A stretch of DNA of 64,000 nucleotides from Paenibacillus agilis (lineage in GTDB: Bacteria; Bacillota; Bacilli; Paenibacillales; Paenibacillaceae). The notes under the pieces are model-generated. The model was not told the origin of the DNA and made no database searches. It saw nothing but the letters and a program-made list of their open reading frames with translations. The DNA lies in the NCBI RefSeq assembly GCF_007786455.1, contig NZ_VNJK01000004.1, positions 62,001 through 126,000 on the forward strand, read 5' to 3'. Position numbers and translations under genes: made by a program. Of the stretch, positions 41,557 to 50,344 are shown piece by piece. How positions within the stretch are numbered: position 1 is the stretch's first letter; every line of letters starts with the position of its first letter.

Positions 41557-41587
41557 CCTCTCTAGGACATCCTAGGGAGGTTTTTTT
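41557..41587 (+). terminator. Attenuator overlapping the ABC-F ribosome site
   Basis: 10-bp stem CCTCTCTAGG / CCTAGGGAGG (one G-U pair), loop ACAT, then seven T residues directly before the ATG. The 3' arm is the Shine-Dalgarno sequence itself (AGGGAGG), so the hairpin can block both transcription and translation. Confidence 0.88.
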
Positions 41588-43456
41588 ATGTCAACAACTA
41601 CAACTATATTACTTGAAATAAATGCACTTCAGGTCTATTACGGGGACCGACTTATTGCTCATATTCCAGATGCAGTACGCATGTACCGTGGCGAATGTAT
41701 TGGTTTAATTGGTGAAAATGGAGCAGGTAAAACATCATTAATGCGTGTATTGGCGGGGCAGTTGGAAGCCGATGCAGGTCAAGTACTGCGTCACGGCATT
41801 ATTGAGGTCGTCGGCCAATGGGATGAACGCAGTCAAATGGAGCAGCCGCCAGCTGACATTCAAACATTAAGCGGTGGTGAGTGGACAAAGCGGCGTATTG
41901 CGGCAGCCTTGGCAACAGGAGCCGATATATTGATGCTAGATGAGCCAACAAGCCATCTAGATGTACAATCGATTCGCGAGCTGGAGAAGCAAGTTCGTGC
42001 TTATGATGGGCTCATTATTGTTATATCTCACGACAGAACGTTTCTGAATGAAGTGTGTACGCGAATATGGGAGCTTGAAGATCAGAAGCTTCATATTTAC
42101 AGCGGCGAGCGACCAGGTGCTTATAAACAATACCGAGAAGAGAAAGAGCGTATAAATAAGGAAATGTGGCGGGCTTATCATAATCGAGAAGCAGAGCGAG
42201 AAAGACTTCAAGAGATGATTGGCGAGAAGAAGAGCAGTGCCAGCAAAGCAAGCAGACCCAAAAAGGGACTGACCAGTAAAGAAATGCGGCTTGCTCGACC
42301 TCACTTTAATCGCAAGCAAGCGAAGCAGGAAAAAACGGTCAAAGCAATGGAGCAGCGCCTGAGTAAATTGGTTTCTATGCCGCGACCTTATGAGGAAGAG
42401 AAGCTTGTATTTGATGTGAATTACCACAATCCTATACGCAGTAAGACACTGCTTGAGGGTGAAGGTTTACAATTGCGGCTGCCCTCGGGTCTCATTTCAG
42501 GTTCAGCAGCACTATCCATTTCAGATTTAGGCTTAGGTGATGCAGCTTCTCGATTGAGAGGAGAAGATCCATCCCAAGAAGGCAGGACTCTGTTGTCTCC
42601 CCTATCGTTCCGCATCCGTCCAGGCATGAAGGTGGCGATTACGGGAAGTAATGGATCGGGCAAGTCAACGCTGCTGCACACGCTGCTTCGCGCTTATGAC
42701 CAAGCTTGTCAGGATGGAGAATGGAAGCGAGCGGCGGAGCCGACTGAACAGGGAGTTCTTGCAACCGGGCAATGGCGATTATCACCACGAATGCAGGTAG
42801 GATATTTTGATCAGCGCGTAGACCAGTTGGATAAAAATAAGCACGCTGTGGAGCAAGTACGAGCAACAACTTCCTATTCAGAATCGATCGTAAGGATTGC
42901 ACTTGCGAGATTACATTTGTCTGGGCGCTTGGCCTTGCAGCCTGTAGGTACATTAAGCGGTGGGGAAAGAGTAAAGGTGCAGCTTATTAAGCTTCTTTTG
43001 AGCGGCTGCAATGTGCTCATTTTGGATGAGCCGACGAATTATTTAGACATTCAAGCTCGTGAACAATTGGAACGGGTACTGAAAGACTATCCTGGAACCG
43101 TATTGTTCGTTTCACACGACCGTACATTCGTATCGGCAGTTGCTACACATGAGCTTCGTATCGATCATACGGCACCTTATTTTAAGGCAATGGATGAAGT
43201 GAATGTGAATGAGCCAGAACATAAAGGAAGCTTAGTTCAAGCTCGTGCGGAGGGTCCTTATCGAAATGGGCAGTCCAAAGGTGCCACGGATAGTAAGGAG
43301 CGAAATATTGCAACTCATGAAGAGCGCATGAGGTTTGAGTTGGAATGGAATCGGGTGCTATCCGCATTATCACTTCCTCAATCCGACGCGGCTAAAGCTA
43401 ATTTGGAACAACAGTACAGCCAACTTCTTGTGCAGCGGAGAAATTTGAACTTGTAA
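41588..43456 (+). CDS. ABC-F family ribosome-protection ATPase (Vga/VmlR/Msr-like)
   Basis: 622 residues with two ABC domains and no membrane part. First domain: Walker [10 protein letters not shown] (42-50), signature LSGGE, Walker [13 protein letters not shown]. Second: [17 protein letters not shown] and [12 protein letters not shown]. The linker between them (about 170-290) is long and charged ([20 protein letters not shown]) and is the part that reaches the ribosomal peptidyl-transferase centre to dislodge drugs. Antibiotic resistance (macrolide, lincosamide, streptogramin, pleuromutilin) is the family role; the spectrum here is not predictable. The C-terminal 90 residues are an extra charged tail. 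Regulated by the attenuated leader. SD AGGGAGG lies 7 nt before the ATG. Confidence 0.9.
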   Translation: MSTTTTILLEINALQVYYGDRLIAHIPDAVRMYRGECIGLIGENGAGKTSLMRVLAGQLEADAGQVLRHGIIEVVGQWDERSQMEQPPADIQTLSGGEWTKRRIAAALATGADILMLDEPTSHLDVQSIRELEKQVRAYDGLIIVISHDRTFLNEVCTRIWELEDQKLHIYSGERPGAYKQYREEKERINKEMWRAYHNREAERERLQEMIGEKKSSASKASRPKKGLTSKEMRLARPHFNRKQAKQEKTVKAMEQRLSKLVSMPRPYEEEKLVFDVNYHNPIRSKTLLEGEGLQLRLPSGLISGSAALSISDLGLGDAASRLRGEDPSQEGRTLLSPLSFRIRPGMKVAITGSNGSGKSTLLHTLLRAYDQACQDGEWKRAAEPTEQGVLATGQWRLSPRMQVGYFDQRVDQLDKNKHAVEQVRATTSYSESIVRIALARLHLSGRLALQPVGTLSGGERVKVQLIKLLLSGCNVLILDEPTNYLDIQAREQLERVLKDYPGTVLFVSHDRTFVSAVATHELRIDHTAPYFKAMDEVNVNEPEHKGSLVQARAEGPYRNGQSKGATDSKERNIATHEERMRFELEWNRVLSALSLPQSDAAKANLEQQYSQLLVQRRNLNL

Positions 43457-43607
43457 GAGCTTGATAACAAGCTGTTATGGAGGATTTTGAAGGATTGTAG
43501 AAAATGATGTTCTGCCATCATATCTCGCAGCTTGTTGCTGTCCTCTGATCTTGCTATGATGACGATAAACAATTCCTGATAACAGGAGAACGCGGAGGGA
43601 AAATACG

Positions 43608-44150
43608 ATGTTTATTATTCAAGGCAGTGCTCGCGAACGAGGGAATACGGAGCAGTTGACTGAGCTTCTCACAGAAGGCTTGGATGTCACCACTATCCGA
43701 TTGCGCGAATATGAGATTGAGCAAATTGTAGATAAGCGTCATGCGCCAGAAGGATTTGAGCCAATTGAGGGCGAGCTGCGTACAATCGTAGAGCAGATGC
43801 TGGAACATGATACGCTTGTATTTGCTACACCGTTATATTGGTACGGCATGTCTGGATCGATGAAAGTGTTCATTGATCGGTGGTCACAATGTTTGCGTGA
43901 TGAGCAGCTTCAATTTAAGGAGCGGATGAAAGGCAAAAAAGTTTACCTTGTTGTCGTTGGTGGACCGAATGCGAAAATGACAGGGTTGGCGTTCGTGCAG
44001 CAGTTCCGACATATTTGTGAGTTTATGGGGATGTCGTTCGAAGGATGGATTATCGGGCGCGGTTCTAAGCCTGGTGATGTGCTGGAAGATAAGCAAACCA
44101 TTGCGGAAGTTCAGCAGCTTAATTTACAATTCCGTCAACTGCAAAGTTAA
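43608..44150 (+). CDS. Flavodoxin-fold NAD(P)H-dependent oxidoreductase
   Basis: 180 residues. Flavodoxin-like fold with the FMN phosphate loop near the N-terminus (IIQGSARERGNTEQL) and the isoalloxazine-side loop ATPLYWYGMSGSMKVFIDRW. Such proteins are FMN-dependent quinone, nitro or azo reductases, or NADPH-dependent FMN reductases; the substrate is unknown. GGAGGGAAAATACG lies before the ATG. It is 150 nt downstream of the ABC-F gene with no terminator between, so read-through expression is possible. Ends at a strong hairpin. Confidence 0.85.
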   Translation: MFIIQGSARERGNTEQLTELLTEGLDVTTIRLREYEIEQIVDKRHAPEGFEPIEGELRTIVEQMLEHDTLVFATPLYWYGMSGSMKVFIDRWSQCLRDEQLQFKERMKGKKVYLVVVGGPNAKMTGLAFVQQFRHICEFMGMSFEGWIIGRGSKPGDVLEDKQTIAEVQQLNLQFRQLQS

Positions 44151-44175
44151 TTAGACAGCAGTAGACAACAATAGT

Positions 44176-44223
44176 GTCCATTCGTCTCTTACCACCATTT
44201 TGTCAGACGAATGGACTTTTTTT
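44176..44223 (+). terminator. Terminator of the flavoprotein gene
   Basis: Perfect 12-bp arms (GTCCATTCGTCT / AGACGAATGGAC), 17-nt loop, seven T residues. Confidence 0.92.
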
Positions 44224-44277
44224 ATGTTACAATAGTTGCACTAGAGAAATGAGTACGGAAGGAGAGGTGTACTGCCA

Positions 44278-45843
44278 ATGCGAATGAACAATCTACATCA
44301 CTTTACAGAGCATCATCGTTATGTTGCTTATCGGGAATTCAGTCTTAGTCAGCTCGATCAACGTATGCTCTCACAAGTGTATCAGCCGATAATAGGGGCA
44401 TTTGCTATTGGTTTGTATCACTTCTTGTATCAGCATATCGCCGCGGATAAGGTCGGATTCTCTGCGATGGATTCGCAACGTAAGCTGTTCTTGTTGCTAG
44501 GAATTGAGCCTAGTGAAAAAGGAAGAGCTTATTTTATTGAACAGACAACGAAGCTGGAGGCAGTTGGGCTATTGCAAACATCCCGACTTATGTTCCAGGA
44601 TTCTGAAGATTACATGTTCGAATATGCGCTGCAGTCTCCGTTGTCACCTGATGAATTTTTCAGTACTCAGCATTTAACGTTGCTGCTTCGTGATAAGGTA
44701 GGCAAGTATACGGTGTTATCCTTGCGAGAACAGTTTATAACAGATGAGCCATTTGCTCAGCTTCAAGCAGAAGCGCATCGAGAAAATATATCGGTGCCTT
44801 TCTATGAAATGTTCCGCTTGAACACGCATGTAATTGATTATGAGTTGGAGCAGGCGTTGCATGAAGTAGCTCCAAGCCGGAGAGGGGCGTCACAAGATTC
44901 TGCACAAGAAGAACCAGTACTGAATTACGCAGATATCATTACGCGCTTCCCGAAATACTCATATAATCGCCCTTATGTGGAGAAGCTGCGCTTGGATCGT
45001 GAGGGGATGGGTATTCTAGATTATATCGCCCGCAAGTTCGAGCTTACTCCCGTAGAAATTTGTCGTTTGCTTGATGAAGACGGCGTGTTTAATACGGAAG
45101 GGCGTTTGGTCCTTGATGAACTTCAGCATCGTGCACATCTGCAATTCCGTCAGACGAAGCGCCGTGGCGAATGGCGTGAGCGTGAGCAGCAGAAGATAGA
45201 GCAAGTGCAGAAGGAGCAACAAGGTCAACGTTCAGCTACTAATGAGAATTATTCGTCAGATCGAGCTGCTGCTCAGATACAAGAGGAAGTCGCTGTCGAG
45301 ATGGAGTTCTATGTAGAAGTAGCACCGCAATGTAAGGATAAGTGTGATGTTCATCAATACAATATGATGCTTCGCAACGCTCCTTATACGAAGTTGCTGG
45401 AGAAGTACTTCCCTGGGGCAGTGCCAGATACATTTCTTGATATGTTTACAAAAATAGATTTGAATTACAAGCTGCCTGACGAAGTCATCAATGTGTTGAT
45501 TCATTATATTATGATGTTGACGGCTAATGAAGGAACGCAGCGCATTAGCGGCGCATTCGTTGAGCGTATCGCATCCAATATGCTTGTCAAACAAGTTCAA
45601 ACGTATGAACAGGCAGTTCAATATATTAGATCGCAATCAGCGGTGACGACGGAAGTGGCTAACCGTACAGGACAAGCTGGAACGAAGCCACGTGCCGCAG
45701 GTGGAAGAGGCAATTCCCGTTATGGGAAGCAGCAGCGTCCAGCAATCCCGGTCGTGCAGCCTTCTAATGAATCCGTTGCTTGGTCCCAATCTGACCGTGA
45801 TCGAGCATTGGAATTGGCTCGTCGATTGGATGAAAATAGTTGA
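44278..45843 (+). CDS. dnaB: Replication initiation / helicase loader protein DnaB (Firmicutes type)
   Basis: 521 residues. The winged-helix DDBH1 domain lies at about 10-115 (YREFSLSQLDQRMLSQVYQP), and a DnaD-like DDBH2 domain near 355-450 ends with the conserved Y-x-x-x-I motif (YEQAVQYIRS). It is a little longer than B. subtilis DnaB (472 aa) because of a Gln/Glu-rich linker at about 300-350 and an Arg/Gly-rich tail. It helps load the DnaC helicase at oriC and at restarting forks together with DnaI. AGAGGTG precedes the ATG. dnaI follows 84 nt downstream, the usual pair. The expected upstream nrdR is not present. Confidence 0.92.
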   Translation: MRMNNLHHFTEHHRYVAYREFSLSQLDQRMLSQVYQPIIGAFAIGLYHFLYQHIAADKVGFSAMDSQRKLFLLLGIEPSEKGRAYFIEQTTKLEAVGLLQTSRLMFQDSEDYMFEYALQSPLSPDEFFSTQHLTLLLRDKVGKYTVLSLREQFITDEPFAQLQAEAHRENISVPFYEMFRLNTHVIDYELEQALHEVAPSRRGASQDSAQEEPVLNYADIITRFPKYSYNRPYVEKLRLDREGMGILDYIARKFELTPVEICRLLDEDGVFNTEGRLVLDELQHRAHLQFRQTKRRGEWREREQQKIEQVQKEQQGQRSATNENYSSDRAAAQIQEEVAVEMEFYVEVAPQCKDKCDVHQYNMMLRNAPYTKLLEKYFPGAVPDTFLDMFTKIDLNYKLPDEVINVLIHYIMMLTANEGTQRISGAFVERIASNMLVKQVQTYEQAVQYIRSQSAVTTEVANRTGQAGTKPRAAGGRGNSRYGKQQRPAIPVVQPSNESVAWSQSDRDRALELARRLDENS

Positions 45844-45926
45844 CGGTTCATGAACATAAGGTGCTAAGCTGCTAGGCATCGCGAGCAGTGTACAACCTTG
45901 ATGTTAAGAACGTAGAGGTGAACAAT

Positions 45927-46907
45927 ATGGAATCACTAGGCAGTGTGTTGAAGAAACTACCGCTTTCGCATCGGCGTCAGCAAGCAGAGGCAAAAATTGA
46001 AGAGCTGTTGCACCACCCAGTCGTTCAGGAGTGGTGGAAGCAGCATCCTGACATTGACCAGCGTACGATGAGAATGAACATTAATAAGCTGTATCAGTAT
46101 GTTAAGGAACATGATGGCTGCAGCAATTGTCCGAGTTTAGAGGAATGCCGCAATGACTTGCCAGGGCATTTTACGAAGCTTTCTGCTTCTACGCTTAATG
46201 GGCGGGTCATTATTGATGACCGCAAAGTACCATGCCAAAGACAAGCAGTCTACGATCGTCAAAAGGCTGTACGGAAACGTGTCCGTTCGTTCTTTGTTGA
46301 TGAGACAGCTTTGAAACAAGGGTATTCAGCAGCTGAGATGATAACGATCGACTATGAGCGTGGACCTGCTGTTCAACAAGTGATGGACTACGTCATGCAA
46401 GTGAAAGAGCATGGACTATCATCACGTGGATTGTATTTGTCAGGTTCCTTCGGTACGGGGAAGACATTCCTAATGGGATATATGCTGCATAAGTTAGCAC
46501 AGGAGAATCATACAGGCGTTATCGTATATATGCCTGACTTCGTGGAAGATTTGAAGTCCATGTTCCAAGAACCGCAAAGACTTCGTGAAACCATCGAAAT
46601 GATGAAAGAAACAGATTTGCTCGTATTTGACGATATTGGTGCGGAAAATATGACCCCATGGGTACGTGACCATGTGCTTGGCTCGATTTTGAATTATCGA
46701 ATGAACAATAAGCCGACGTTCTTTACCTCGAATTACAATTTTGATGCTTTGCTGAAGCATTTTAGCTATACGCGTGAAGGTGAAGATATTCATAAGGCAG
46801 AGCGGTTAATGGATCGGATTAGACCGTACGTAGATGTTGTACAAGTTAGTGGCAAGAACAAGCGTGGCGGCAGCGGCGATAGCTCGGACACAAACCACTA
46901 TATATAA
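45927..46907 (+). CDS. dnaI: Primosomal helicase loader DnaI
   Basis: 326 residues from ATG 45927, where GAGGTG lies just upstream. The N-terminal zinc-binding domain (CSNCPSLEEC near residue 66) contacts the helicase. The AAA+ domain has Walker A GSFGTGKTF, Walker B LLVFDDIGAE and the arginine-finger region ERLMDRIRPY. It loads the replicative helicase onto DNA in an ATP-dependent step with DnaB and DnaD. In an operon with dnaB. The C-terminal tail is Gly/Ser-rich. Confidence 0.95.
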   Translation: MESLGSVLKKLPLSHRRQQAEAKIEELLHHPVVQEWWKQHPDIDQRTMRMNINKLYQYVKEHDGCSNCPSLEECRNDLPGHFTKLSASTLNGRVIIDDRKVPCQRQAVYDRQKAVRKRVRSFFVDETALKQGYSAAEMITIDYERGPAVQQVMDYVMQVKEHGLSSRGLYLSGSFGTGKTFLMGYMLHKLAQENHTGVIVYMPDFVEDLKSMFQEPQRLRETIEMMKETDLLVFDDIGAENMTPWVRDHVLGSILNYRMNNKPTFFTSNYNFDALLKHFSYTREGEDIHKAERLMDRIRPYVDVVQVSGKNKRGGSGDSSDTNHYI

Positions 46908-47063
46908 TTGGAACGATGCGAATAGCGGCGGACTAGGAATGCAAGACAGCAAAGCAACTTGCACTTCAATGTTTGCTCTTGTACTCGTTAAATGGAAACA
47001 AAGTGAACTTGTACCAGTACACATGAGCTGGACATGATGGAGCATAATAGGATATAGACAACA

Positions 47064-47104
47064 AAGAAGTCCGAGCTGATCGAGTAGATAGCCGGACTTC
47101 TTGC
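47064..47104 (+). terminator. Terminator-like hairpin after dnaI
   Basis: Perfect 10-bp arms (AAGAAGTCCG / CGGACTTCTT) with a 19-nt loop. The U-tract is short (TT), but the arm itself ends in CTTCTT. It lies between convergent genes. Confidence 0.55.
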
Positions 47105-47151
47105 GTACTTAGGTAATTGATTTAGGTATTACGGATAACGTCGAATGAAGG

Positions 47152-47301
47152 TTAAGATATGATGAACTTAATAATGACCATGCCAAAAAAGACGACGGCC
47201 ATAAAGCCAAACATGACATTGAAGCCCATAAATGTATCAGAGAAGTCATTGCGTGGTTCTTCGTTCACATGCTCACGAGGATCTACTGTACTCGCTTTCA
47301 T
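47152..47301 (-). CDS. YqzM-like small membrane protein, 49 aa
   Basis: 49 residues, with GGAGGA 6 nt before the ATG. A charged N-terminal half (ASTVDPREHVNEEPRNDFSD) is followed by one membrane helix (FMGFNVMFGFMAVVFFGMVI). The NDF...F..FF.VIKFI pattern matches my memory of the YqzM family of Bacillales, which has no known function. The gene is monocistronic and convergent with dnaBI. Confidence 0.65.
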   Translation of the reverse strand: MKASTVDPREHVNEEPRNDFSDTFMGFNVMFGFMAVVFFGMVIIKFIIS

Positions 47302-47462
47302 CGACGTTCCTCCTAACTGCATAGTTCAGCTGCTGTGACATAGGTCATGATCTGAACAGGTATTTTAATCCAATTATTGTTTAGTATAGCGAACACACTA
47401 GGCAGCTGTAAAGTTTAACCTTGTCAACTTTGTGACAATTTCCGAACAAATCAACATCTAGG

Positions 47463-47493
47463 TTGCGCATAACTTTTCGAGTTGTGGTATACT
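47463..47493 (+). promoter_or_regulatory. Likely trxA promoter
   Basis: An extended -10 (TGGTATACT) with a TTGCGC -35 at 19-nt spacing, 53 nt before the ATG. Confidence 0.5.
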
Positions 47494-47545
47494 TTACATG
47501 TATAAGGTGATAATCTGTTATTTACTATAAAGGAGGAAGTTACTT

Positions 47546-47866
47546 ATGGCTATCGTAAACGTATCTGATCAGTCTTTTTCAGCAGACGTAGAAAATAAGC
47601 AAGGTGTAGTATTACTTGATTTCTGGGCTCCTTGGTGCGGTCCTTGTAAAATGCTTGCTCCTATTCTTGAAGAGCTTGATGCTGAAGTAAGCGACAGCGC
47701 AGTTGTTGCTAAAATCAACGTGGATGAGAACCCTGAATCTGCATCCCGTTTTGGTGTAATGAGCATCCCGACTATTATCGTCTTCAAAGACGGTCAACCT
47801 GTTGATAAAGTAGTTGGTCTTAACTCCAAAGATGCACTTAAAGGTCTTATTGAGAAGCACAAATAA
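47546..47866 (+). CDS. trxA: Thioredoxin TrxA
   Basis: 106 residues, the full classical length. The redox motif is W30-C31-G-P-C34 and the cis-Pro is in SIPTIIVF. It is the main cytosolic disulfide reductant, reduced by thioredoxin reductase. AAAGGAGGAAG precedes the ATG at good spacing, which suggests high expression. It is monocistronic with its own promoter and terminator, and lies upstream of uvrC as in some Bacillales. Confidence 0.96.
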   Translation: MAIVNVSDQSFSADVENKQGVVLLDFWAPWCGPCKMLAPILEELDAEVSDSAVVAKINVDENPESASRFGVMSIPTIIVFKDGQPVDKVVGLNSKDALKGLIEKHK

Positions 47867-47885
47867 GAGCTGATTTAAAAAGGTA

Positions 47886-47931
47886 GCCCCTTAATTCCGC
47901 AATCGTGGCGGATTGAGGGGTTATTTTTATA
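47886..47931 (+). terminator. Terminator of trxA
   Basis: About 14-bp stem with one bulge (GCCCCTTAATTCCGC / GCGGATTGAGGGGTT), then ATTTTTATAT. Confidence 0.8.
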
Positions 47932-48049
47932 TATTCTTACCCAAATATTTCGAGTGCAAAGGATTTTGTTTGTTAAGGTCTATCGTTTAAAATAGAAAAG
48001 AGAATTATACGTTGCAACGCTGTTTGGGAAGTGGAGAGGAGGGAACGGA

Positions 48050-50278
48050 TTGAGTCAGCATCATTCGAATGATCAACCTGCGAAAGAAGACAAGTCCGCA
48101 GCTAACTGGCGATCAGAACGCTGGAAGGAGCGCTGGAACGATCGCTATGCCCCTTCAGAGGAACAGGCTTTAACAGCTGAAGATGTAGCAGAGCGTGAGC
48201 AAGCGTTAGGGCGAATTCATAACAAATTGGCTTTACTGCCGGATTTGCCGGGTTGTTATTTGATGAAGAATAATGATGGAACGATTATATATGTGGGAAA
48301 AGCTAAAGTGCTGAAAAATCGAGTTCGTTCCTACTTTTCGGGAAGTCATGACGGCAAGACCCAGCGTCTCGTATCGGAAATACGAGATTTTGAATATATC
48401 GTTACGGGAAGCAATATGGAAGCACTCATTCTGGAGTGCAACTTAATTAAGAAGCATCATCCGCGATACAATGTATTGCTAAAGGATGATAAGAGCTTTC
48501 CTTATCTTAAGATTACGAATGAGCGCCATCCAAGGTTGGAAGTAACAAGACGTGTTCTGAAGGATAAGGCCAAATATTTTGGTCCGTATCCAAATGCCTA
48601 TGCGGCGCACCAAACGAAAAAGCTGCTTGATCGCTTGTATCCATTACGAAAGTGCAGCGGCACAGAGGGTCGAGCGTGTTTGTATTACCATATCGGGCAG
48701 TGTATAGGCCCATGTGCAAGAGAGGTGTCGCCGGAAGAGTATGAAGCAGTGACGTTGAAGATTACGCAATTTTTGAGCGGTGGCCAAGAAGAAGTGAGGA
48801 AGGAATTGCAGCGCAAGATGAGTGAGGCTGCAGAAGAGCTGAACTTTGAGCGTGCCAAGGAGTACCGTGATCAATTGCAAGCGATCGAGGCAATTAATGA
48901 GAAGCAGACAATTAATTCGGCGGATCTAAAAGATAGAGACGTATTTGGATTTGCGATCGATAAAGGCTGGATGAGCGTACAAATTCTATATATTCGTCAA
49001 GGCAAAATGGTGGAGCGGCACACAACTACGTTCCCATTTTACGGAGACGCGTATGGTGACTTTATGTCCTTCATCACGCAGTATTATAGTGATAATCCTG
49101 CGCTGCCTAAGGAAATTTTGCTGCCGCAAGCTAACAGCAGTGAGTGGTCTGTGGAAGAGGAGGAATCGATGGCACAATCCGCTCCTCGTATCGTAGATCC
49201 TCATGCGAAAGCTTTGACACGGCCTTTATTCTGGTCTGAGGAGCAACTATTGGCTGCGGATGAGGAAGATGAAGGGCTCGAAGCGGATGCAGTTGCTCCT
49301 TCTGATTCTGTGGATATGGCTGCCGGTGACAAACGAGTAATGGATGACAACGATTCGGAGAAAGCTTCACGCGAAGAGGACGAGCAAATATCAAGTGCAG
49401 AAGCGCTTCAGCAATGGTTGAATGTAAAAGTGCGTTTACCGCAGCGTGGTCTTAAAAAGCAGATGGTACGAATGGCTATTGATAATGCTCGTGTCACACT
49501 AGAAGAGAAGTTTAAACTGCTGGAGCGTGATGAAGAGCGCACGTCTCGTGCTGCGGAGCGTCTAGGAGAAGCGTTGGGAATCGGAAATGCACAGCGTATC
49601 GAGGCGTTCGATAACTCCAATATTCAAGGGGCGGATCCTGTATCTGCAATGGTGTGCTTTATCGATGGCAAGCCAGCCAAGAAAGAGTACCGAAAGTTCA
49701 AGGTCCGTACGGTTGAAGGACCCGATGATTATGAAACGATGCGCGAGGTCATTCGTCGTCGCTATGAGCGTGTATTGAAGGAAGGGTTGGAACTGCCAGA
49801 TCTCATTATTGTGGACGGCGGTAAAGGGCAGATGTCGGTTGCCTTGGACGTGTTGGAAAATGAGCTTGGCTTGGACGTGCCTGTATGCGGGTTGGTCAAA
49901 GATGAGAAGCATAAGACGGCTCAACTGCTGACAGGCTTCCCGCCAGTACCTGTATCGCTTGCGCGCGATAGCCAGGAGTTTTATTTGCTGCATCGCATTC
50001 AGGAGGAAGTTCACCGCTTTGCGATTACATTTCACCGTGAGAGCCGGGCAAAGTCGATGGTAACATCAACATTGGATTCCATTCCTGGCATCGGGGAAAA
50101 GCGCCGCAAAATGCTGCTGAAGCATTTCGGCTCCTTAAAGAAAATTCGCGAAGCATCAGTAGAAGAGTTCCGTCAAGTTGGAATAGGCGATAAATTAGCC
50201 CGTACGATTTTGTCATCGTTACGGGAGGAACAAGCAGAGGTTGAACAGGTGTCAGACTCTGGGGAAGCTGAAGAGTAA
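48050..50278 (+). CDS. uvrC: Excinuclease ABC subunit C, enlarged
   Basis: 742 residues against about 600 in B. subtilis. The GIY-YIG nuclease domain starts near residue 65 ([20 protein letters not shown]), the UvrB-binding UVR domain is near 265 ([20 protein letters not shown]), the RNase H-like nuclease follows ([29 protein letters not shown]), and the tail has two HhH motifs ([20 protein letters not shown]). It makes both cuts around bulky DNA lesions with UvrAB. Extra parts: a charged N-terminal extension of about 55 residues and an acidic insert at about 361-460 ([14 protein letters not shown]). TTG 48050 has GGAGGGAACGGA upstream. All catalytic parts are intact. Confidence 0.95.
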   Translation: MSQHHSNDQPAKEDKSAANWRSERWKERWNDRYAPSEEQALTAEDVAEREQALGRIHNKLALLPDLPGCYLMKNNDGTIIYVGKAKVLKNRVRSYFSGSHDGKTQRLVSEIRDFEYIVTGSNMEALILECNLIKKHHPRYNVLLKDDKSFPYLKITNERHPRLEVTRRVLKDKAKYFGPYPNAYAAHQTKKLLDRLYPLRKCSGTEGRACLYYHIGQCIGPCAREVSPEEYEAVTLKITQFLSGGQEEVRKELQRKMSEAAEELNFERAKEYRDQLQAIEAINEKQTINSADLKDRDVFGFAIDKGWMSVQILYIRQGKMVERHTTTFPFYGDAYGDFMSFITQYYSDNPALPKEILLPQANSSEWSVEEEESMAQSAPRIVDPHAKALTRPLFWSEEQLLAADEEDEGLEADAVAPSDSVDMAAGDKRVMDDNDSEKASREEDEQISSAEALQQWLNVKVRLPQRGLKKQMVRMAIDNARVTLEEKFKLLERDEERTSRAAERLGEALGIGNAQRIEAFDNSNIQGADPVSAMVCFIDGKPAKKEYRKFKVRTVEGPDDYETMREVIRRRYERVLKEGLELPDLIIVDGGKGQMSVALDVLENELGLDVPVCGLVKDEKHKTAQLLTGFPPVPVSLARDSQEFYLLHRIQEEVHRFAITFHRESRAKSMVTSTLDSIPGIGEKRRKMLLKHFGSLKKIREASVEEFRQVGIGDKLARTILSSLREEQAEVEQVSDSGEAEE

Positions 50279-50290
50279 ATCCACAATAAT

Positions 50291-50340
50291 AGGCTCCCAA
50301 CAGTCCGACTTAATGTCTGGCTGAAGGGAGCCTGTTTGTT
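50291..50340. terminator. Terminator between convergent uvrC and the CPBP gene
   Basis: 8-bp arms (AGGCTCCC / GGGAGCCT), 27-nt loop with an inner partial stem, then GTTTGTT. Confidence 0.7.
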
Positions 50341-50344
50341 ATAG

